From Erythrobacter sp. (lineage in GTDB: Bacteria; Pseudomonadota; Alphaproteobacteria; Sphingomonadales; Sphingomonadaceae), in assembly GCA_030731635.1 (NCBI GenBank), contig JANQTR010000228.1, positions 1 through 10,649 on the forward strand: DNA of 10,649 bases, given 5' to 3'. A program made the translations under genes and the position numbers. Below the pieces are notes generated by a model, which worked only from the letters and a program-made list of their open reading frames with translations, did no database searches and had not been told where the DNA came from. Positions 6,894 through 10,649 of the stretch are shown one piece after another; position 1 is the first letter of the stretch; each line of letters opens with the position of its first letter.

Positions 6894-7256
6894 TCAAATC
6901 TGTAGCGCGGTGTAGCAAAAATAGATCACAACCGGCAGGGTTACCGCCGTGGCTGACAGCGCGGTAAGGGCCCGTGCCTTCGCGCCGTCGCCCAGTTCGT
7001 GATAGCTTGCGGCCCGATATGCCAACCCCAGTGCGATCAGCACCAGAAACGCCGTCAGCCCCCACAAAAGCGTGGTGAGCTGGCCATCAAAGGCACTGCC
7101 TTTCTGCAACAAACCCAGGCCTTCCAGCATAATGCCCACCGGGATGACGATCATAAACACCACCACCAAGCCGCCAAGCGCGGCAAGCGGGCTGAGCGAG
7201 AACAGGATCAGCGCCGCCAGAAGCGCAAGATAGCCGCGATAGAACCCTCTGGTCAT
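6894..7256 (-). CDS. Small membrane protein of unknown function, four predicted TM helices
   Basis: I do not recognise this 120-residue protein. Hydrophobic stretches suggest four membrane helices at about 8-24 (YLALLAALILFSLS), 26-50 (ALGGLVVVFMIVIPVGIML), 60-80 (LTTLLWGLTAFLVLIALGLAY) and 95-117 (ALTALSATAVTLPVVIYFCY). The polar loop at 81-94 (RAASYHELGDGAKA) is the only extended soluble part. The ATG at 7256 is preferred; an AGGA lies 10 bases upstream, overlapping the stop of the preceding gene. A GTG at 7295 would add 13 Arg/Glu-rich residues and overlap that gene. It lies 13 bases downstream of the one-TM protein and is probably co-transcribed with it. It ends 6 bases from the convergent rsmA stop. 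The coding call rests on the clean hydrophobic pattern and tight spacing. Confidence 0.75.
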   Translation of the reverse strand: MTRGFYRGYLALLAALILFSLSPLAALGGLVVVFMIVIPVGIMLEGLGLLQKGSAFDGQLTTLLWGLTAFLVLIALGLAYRAASYHELGDGAKARALTALSATAVTLPVVIYFCYTALQI

Positions 7257-7269
7257 GCCCGCCAATTCC

Positions 7270-7794
7270 TCACGCCTGCGCGAGCCCGCGCACAAGTTCA
7301 GCCCGCCGCAACATCAGATCAAGGATTTCGGACTTCTCTGCCGCCCATCGCAGGATGTTTGAAAACATCACGATTTCAATGCCATTAACGCCTTCCATTT
7401 GCAGGCCATATTCGGCGTTCGACAAATCCCACGACGCAGGTTCAATCGTCATCTTGTCGAATGGCAGGAACAGATCGCGGCAGCCATATCTGAACGGTGG
7501 CGCAATCGACAGCGTCAGTCCGTCATCATGAACCCCCATTATCACAGGGGGATGCCGGTGGGATTTGAGATCGCCTGACAAATGGCCCCAGCGAAAACCC
7601 GGCTGTGATATGCGCACCATTCCGGACAGCTTTTTGGCAATGGGTTTGCGTGGTTCGATCACAGCATAAAACTGCTCGTACTCGCGCCACCGCGAGTTGC
7701 TGGCGTGAATGATGTAAAACGCCAGCCCCCCAAAAAACGCGAGGCTCAACATGCTGACAATCGCCAGATAGATCTGTTCTGCGATGGCACCCAT
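7270..7794 (-). CDS. Membrane-anchored protein of unknown function, one N-terminal TM helix
   Basis: Function not recognised. The 174-residue product has one strong membrane helix at about 8-29 (IYLAIVSMLSLAFFGGLAFYII), then a soluble part of about 145 residues. The stretch at 86-118 (MGVHDDGLTLSI, RDLFLPFDKM) has the alternating beta pattern 'DGL-x-L ... LF-hydrophobic-P' seen in many small bacterial proteins of unknown function; a PH-like beta fold is a guess. The C-terminus (about 145-174) looks helical and charged. The ATG at 7794 is chosen because a GGAG (7803-7806) sits 8 bases upstream. The frame is open to 7890, but the ATG at 7839 has no ribosome binding site and the added residues (Arg/Gly-rich) look non-coding. 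It probably forms a two-gene unit with the four-TM protein that follows. Confidence 0.75.
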   Translation of the reverse strand: MGAIAEQIYLAIVSMLSLAFFGGLAFYIIHASNSRWREYEQFYAVIEPRKPIAKKLSGMVRISQPGFRWGHLSGDLKSHRHPPVIMGVHDDGLTLSIAPPFRYGCRDLFLPFDKMTIEPASWDLSNAEYGLQMEGVNGIEIVMFSNILRWAAEKSEILDLMLRRAELVRGLAQA

Positions 7795-7802
7795 TCTGCG
7801 TG

Positions 7803-7806
7803 CTCC
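7803..7806 (-). promoter_or_regulatory. Shine-Dalgarno that decides the start of the one-TM protein
   Basis: GGAG on the minus strand, 8 bases before the ATG at 7794. The competing ATG at 7839 has no purine-rich site before it. Confidence 0.55.
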
Positions 7807-7862
7807 GGTTGCGCGATCCCCGGATCGCTCAGTCACCATCAGAATAGGCGAAAAAGGTGGCC

Positions 7863-7896
7863 AAACCGTTTCCCCCGCATTTTGCCGCAACGGTTG
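7863..7896. repeat. Pair of 9-bp near-identical palindromes, also a 7-bp inverted repeat
   Basis: AAACCGTTT (7863-7871) and CAACGGTTG (7888-7896) are each palindromic around a single central base, with centres 25 bases apart. Together they form an inverted repeat (AACCGTT and AACGGTT, 18-base loop). They lie in the 117-base gap between the M15 peptidase stop and the one-TM protein start, both on the minus strand. They could be a paired operator, or a weak stem-loop at the end of the peptidase transcript; a T5 run follows on the minus strand after about six more bases. Either reading is tentative. Confidence 0.3.
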
Positions 7897-7911
7897 AACG
7901 CCTGGGTTCGG

Positions 7912-8598
7912 CTAGGTCAGTTTGGGACAGGGATTGGATTTGGCAGTGTAATCAAAGCCCCAGGTGCGATGACCGTTGGCATCGATGTGGAACCTTCCTG
8001 CTCGATTCGCCGACGGATCATCAGGATTGAAATAGGCCCCCAGTCCCATCCTTGAACCGCTTCCAGCCGCGCCTTGCATGGCGCATAAATCAACAAACAG
8101 TTCGCGCCGGTCACGTCGCTGGGTCGCCATCAGATCGAGTGCCTTAAAATTCAGATGCGCGCTGCGGCTTGCGCCTCGGACACAGGTATTGATTGCAGGC
8201 GAGCGCCAACCGGACGCCACCTCTAGCGGCCCTGTCACGGGGATCACCTTGGACCGCAGCAGCTTCAAGGTCGGGATGATTTCGCGCCACCGCTCCTTCG
8301 GGGGCATGGCGAAATAGTCGGTGCCGCAGCGCGGTGCATATTGCGCATCGACGCGCCACAACTGCCATGTCGGAACAATCCCGGCGACGCCCTCGTCCTC
8401 CAGCATGCCCTGAAATTCTGCGTAGTCTCGCGCCTTCCAACCCCCATTATGGGGGTTTTCTGCAAAGAGCCAGCGGTTGAACGCCCCCGCCGAGCTTGGC
8501 CCCGCCTCATCGGCTGAAGGCCCGACGTCACCGACTCCCGCCAGCGAAGCGGATGCCAATGCGGCGAGACCGAGAAGCAAGACTATCGCGCGGCGCAT
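7912..8598 (-). CDS. Exported M15-family peptidase (D-Ala-D-Ala carboxypeptidase-like)
   Basis: Probable periplasmic zinc peptidase acting on peptidoglycan peptides. Residues are numbered from the upstream in-frame TTG at 8604 (230 residues); the preferred ATG at 8598 gives 228. An N-terminal signal peptide (RRAIVLLLGLAALASASLA) is followed by a Gly/Ser/Glu linker. The catalytic core shows SGWRSPAIN (131-139), S148-A-H150 with D157 six residues after the His (HLNFKALD), and a closing FHID with H206. R134, H150, D157 and H206 fit the Arg and His/Asp/His zinc pattern of the M15 carboxypeptidases such as the Streptomyces albus enzyme. The catalytic Glu of VanX-type members (E-x-x-H) is not visible, and the FHID motif fits the M15_3 subgroup better. 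Four cysteines (C93, C141, C174, C226) in an exported protein suggest disulfides. No clear ribosome binding site. It begins 15 bases after the glcB stop, so co-transcription is likely. The substrate is not known. Confidence 0.72.
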   Translation of the reverse strand: MRRAIVLLLGLAALASASLAGVGDVGPSADEAGPSSAGAFNRWLFAENPHNGGWKARDYAEFQGMLEDEGVAGIVPTWQLWRVDAQYAPRCGTDYFAMPPKERWREIIPTLKLLRSKVIPVTGPLEVASGWRSPAINTCVRGASRSAHLNFKALDLMATQRRDRRELFVDLCAMQGAAGSGSRMGLGAYFNPDDPSANRAGRFHIDANGHRTWGFDYTAKSNPCPKLT

Positions 8599-8613
8599 AG
8601 TCAAGATATTGTC

Positions 8614-10649
8614 TTACATCGCCTTCTTGCGCAACCGCCATGCGTGCAGCAACGGCTCGGTATAGCCGCTGGGCTGCTCTACGCCCTTGAAGATCAGGTC
8701 TTTCGCGGCGCTGAAGGCCGCGCCGTCTTCGTTCCCGATCAGCGGCACATAGGCCGGATCGCCCGCGTTCTGGGCATCGACCTTGGCGGCCATGCGCGTG
8801 AGGCTTTCCATAACCTGCGCCTCGGTCACCACGCCGTGCAGCAGCCAATTGGCGATGTGCTGTGACGAGATACGCAGCGTCGCGCGGTCTTCCATCAGGC
8901 CCACATCGTTGATGTCGGGCACCTTGGAACAGCCCACGCCCGCATCGATCCAGCGCACCACATAGCCGAGCAGGCCCTGCGCGTTGTTATCAAGCTCCTC
9001 GGTGATTTCGGCTGCGGACCAGTTTACGCCCTCTGCCAGCGGAATGCTGAGCAGCGCGTCGAGGCCCGCCGGTTCAGGTAGCGTCTGCTGGATCGCGAAT
9101 ACGTCTTCGGCATGATAATGCAGCGCATGCAGCGTCGCGGCGGTGGGGGATGGCACCCACGCGGTGTTCGCACCTGCGCGCAGGTGGCCGATTTTCTCGA
9201 CCATCATCTGCCCCATCAGGTCAGGCGCGGCCCACATGCCCTTGCCGATCTGCGCCTTGCCCGAAAGGCCGTGCTTGAGCCCGATGGCGACGTTCCGCGC
9301 CTCGTAGGCCTTGAGCCAGTCAGACCCCTTCATCGCGCCTTTGCGCCGCATCGGCCCGGCGTGCATCGAGGTGTGGATTTCATCCCCGGTGCGATCGAGG
9401 AAGCCGGTGTTGATGAACACGATCCGGTCGCGCACGGCGTGAATGCATGCGGCAAGGTTGGCCGACGTGCGGCGCTCCTCGTCCATCACGCCAACCTTGA
9501 TCGTGTGGCGCGGCAGGCCGAGCAGGTCTTCCACCGCATCGAACAGATCGTTGGTGAAGGCGCATTCTTCCGGCCCGTGCATCTTGGGTTTGACGATGTA
9601 GATCGAGCCGCAGCGCGAGTTGCCGTATTTCGCGTGGCCCTCAACATCCAAAGTGCTGATCGCGCTGGTGAAAACCGCGTCCATGATGCCTTCGGGAATT
9701 TCGCCACCATCGGGCAGGTGGATCGCCGGATTGGTCATCAGGTGGCCGACATTGCGCACGAACATCAGGCTACGACCGGAAAGGCTGCGATCCGTGCCCA
9801 CGACATCGGTGTAAACTTTGTCATCCGCCAGCCTGCGGGTCAGAGTCTTGCCGCCCTTGGCAAAGCTCTCCGACAAATCGCCGCGAATGATGCCGAGCCA
9901 GTTGGTATAGGCCAGCAGCTTGTCCTCGGCATCGACCGCCGCGACCGAATCTTCGCAATCGGCGATAGTGGTGAGTGCGGATTCGAGCACGATGTCCGCA
10001 ATGCCGAGCGCATCCGCGAGACCGACTGGGGTTGAGGCATCGATCACCAGTTCGATGTGCAAGCCGTTGTTGCGAAACAGCGGGCCACGGTCTGTCCAGC
10101 CAACATGCTGCGACGGATCGGCCAGCGCCAAGCCATCGATCGTCGTGAGGTCGGCCCAGGTCCCCTTGGCCAGCGGCAGAACCTCGTCGAGCACCTTGCG
10201 GCCCCGCGCGATCACCGCATCGCCGCGTGCCTTGTCATAGCCACCCGGCTGCGCTGGCGGAGCGTCGAGCGCGTCGGTGCCGTAAAGCGCGTCATACAGG
10301 CTCCCCCACCGCGCATTGGCCGCGTTGAGCAGAAACCGCGCGTTGAGGATCGGCACCACCAGCTGCGGCCCGGCCATCGTGGCGATCTCGGGATCGACGT
10401 TTTGCGTGCCAATCTGGAAGTCGCCCGGTTCGGGTACGAGATAGCCGATTTCGGTGAGGAAGGCCTTGTAAGCCGCTGGATCATGCGGCTTTCCGGCACG
10501 CGCAACATGCCATGCGTCGATCTGCGCCTGCAAATCATCACGCGTGGCCAGCAGCGCGCGGTTGCGCGGTGCAAAGTCCGCGAGCAAGGCGGCAAAACCC
10601 TGCCAGAACGCACCCACATCACGCCCTAACGGCCCCAAAACCTGCGTTT
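8614..10649 (-). CDS. glcB: Malate synthase G, 5' end cut off by window edge
   Basis: Cytosolic enzyme condensing glyoxylate with acetyl-CoA to malate, the second step of the glyoxylate shunt and the exit of glycolate metabolism. The frame is open through the right edge; the last visible residues (TQVLGPLGRDVGAFW) align with the region about 25 residues into E. coli malate synthase G, so some 20 residues and the true start are missing. The TTG at 10638 is not the start. Numbered from it (674 residues): NAANARWGSLYDALYGTD (105-122), RSLMFVRNVGHLM (289-301, with catalytic Arg candidate R295), KVGVMDEERRTS (381-392), FLDRTGDEIH (413-422), RAGANTAWVPSPTAATLHAL (487-506), CSKVPD (570-575) and LMEDRATLRIS (581-591). 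E387 and D415 are the likely Mg2+ ligands and D584 the catalytic base; all are present. The length and strong motif match exclude isoform A. Secure. Confidence 0.96.
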   Translation of the reverse strand, partial: TQVLGPLGRDVGAFWQGFAALLADFAPRNRALLATRDDLQAQIDAWHVARAGKPHDPAAYKAFLTEIGYLVPEPGDFQIGTQNVDPEIATMAGPQLVVPILNARFLLNAANARWGSLYDALYGTDALDAPPAQPGGYDKARGDAVIARGRKVLDEVLPLAKGTWADLTTIDGLALADPSQHVGWTDRGPLFRNNGLHIELVIDASTPVGLADALGIADIVLESALTTIADCEDSVAAVDAEDKLLAYTNWLGIIRGDLSESFAKGGKTLTRRLADDKVYTDVVGTDRSLSGRSLMFVRNVGHLMTNPAIHLPDGGEIPEGIMDAVFTSAISTLDVEGHAKYGNSRCGSIYIVKPKMHGPEECAFTNDLFDAVEDLLGLPRHTIKVGVMDEERRTSANLAACIHAVRDRIVFINTGFLDRTGDEIHTSMHAGPMRRKGAMKGSDWLKAYEARNVAIGLKHGLSGKAQIGKGMWAAPDLMGQMMVEKIGHLRAGANTAWVPSPTAATLHALHYHAEDVFAIQQTLPEPAGLDALLSIPLAEGVNWSAAEITEELDNNAQGLLGYVVRWIDAGVGCSKVPDINDVGLMEDRATLRISSQHIANWLLHGVVTEAQVMESLTRMAAKVDAQNAGDPAYVPLIGNEDGAAFSAAKDLIFKGVEQPSGYTEPLLHAWRLRKKAM

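Noticed and set aside
7795..7890. Longer start for the one-TM protein (206 residues)
   Set aside because: The ATG at 7839 has no ribosome binding site and the earlier start is not ATG, while the ATG at 7794 has GGAG 8 bases before it and sits just before the TM helix.
8599..8604. TTG start of the M15 peptidase two codons upstream
   Set aside because: An ATG follows two codons later and no ribosome binding site favours the TTG; the difference is only two residues.
9112..10035. 307-codon open frame on the plus strand opposite glcB
   Set aside because: Shadow of malate synthase G; His/Arg/Val-rich product without family motifs, while the minus strand carries every malate synthase signature.
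1..10649. tRNA, rRNA, CRISPR array, insertion sequence or phage-like element
   Set aside because: Looked for cloverleaf ends, regularly spaced repeats, transposase motifs and terminal inverted repeats by eye; none seen. Coding sequence fills nearly the whole window.

Overview
This window looks like a core-genome segment of an alphaproteobacterium, most likely a sphingomonad (Sphingomonadales, perhaps Erythrobacteraceae). The reasons are the GC-rich coding sequence, the style of the LptD, SurA and PdxA proteins, and the conserved order lptD-surA-pdxA-rsmA. The taxon is an inference from protein character; there is no rRNA gene to confirm it. I see no rRNA, tRNA, CRISPR array, insertion sequence, phage gene or attachment site.

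Layout. At the left edge the 5' two thirds of pepA (leucyl aminopeptidase, M17) runs leftward out of the window. A 150-base gap separates it from a divergent rightward cluster: lptD (outer-membrane LPS transporter), surA (periplasmic chaperone/prolyl isomerase), pdxA (vitamin B6 synthesis) and rsmA (16S rRNA dimethyladenosine methyltransferase). pdxA starts 2 bases after surA, and rsmA overlaps pdxA by 8 bases. The one sizeable gap in this cluster, lptD to surA (174 bases), holds a 17-codon upstream reading frame whose stop codon overlaps the surA start.

Only 6 bases after rsmA a leftward cluster ends. Read in its own direction it is: glcB (malate synthase G, cut at its 5' end by the right edge), an exported M15-type peptidase 15 bases downstream, then after 117 bases a one-TM protein of unknown function and a small four-TM protein of unknown function.

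How the genes relate. lptD and surA form an envelope pair: SurA-type chaperones help fold outer-membrane barrels such as LptD. pdxA and rsmA are the usual metabolic and ribosomal companions of this old cluster. glcB is the glyoxylate-shunt step condensing glyoxylate with acetyl-CoA. The M15 peptidase probably acts on peptidoglycan in the periplasm.

This is mostly ordinary housekeeping sequence, and I do not see a convincing undescribed system. The points worth a second look are modest: the surA leader ORF or possible one-base start-site indel, an LptD without C-terminal cysteines and with a 12-bp tandem repeat, a His-to-Gln change at a PdxA substrate position, three consecutive GTG starts, and the unidentified membrane-protein pair.
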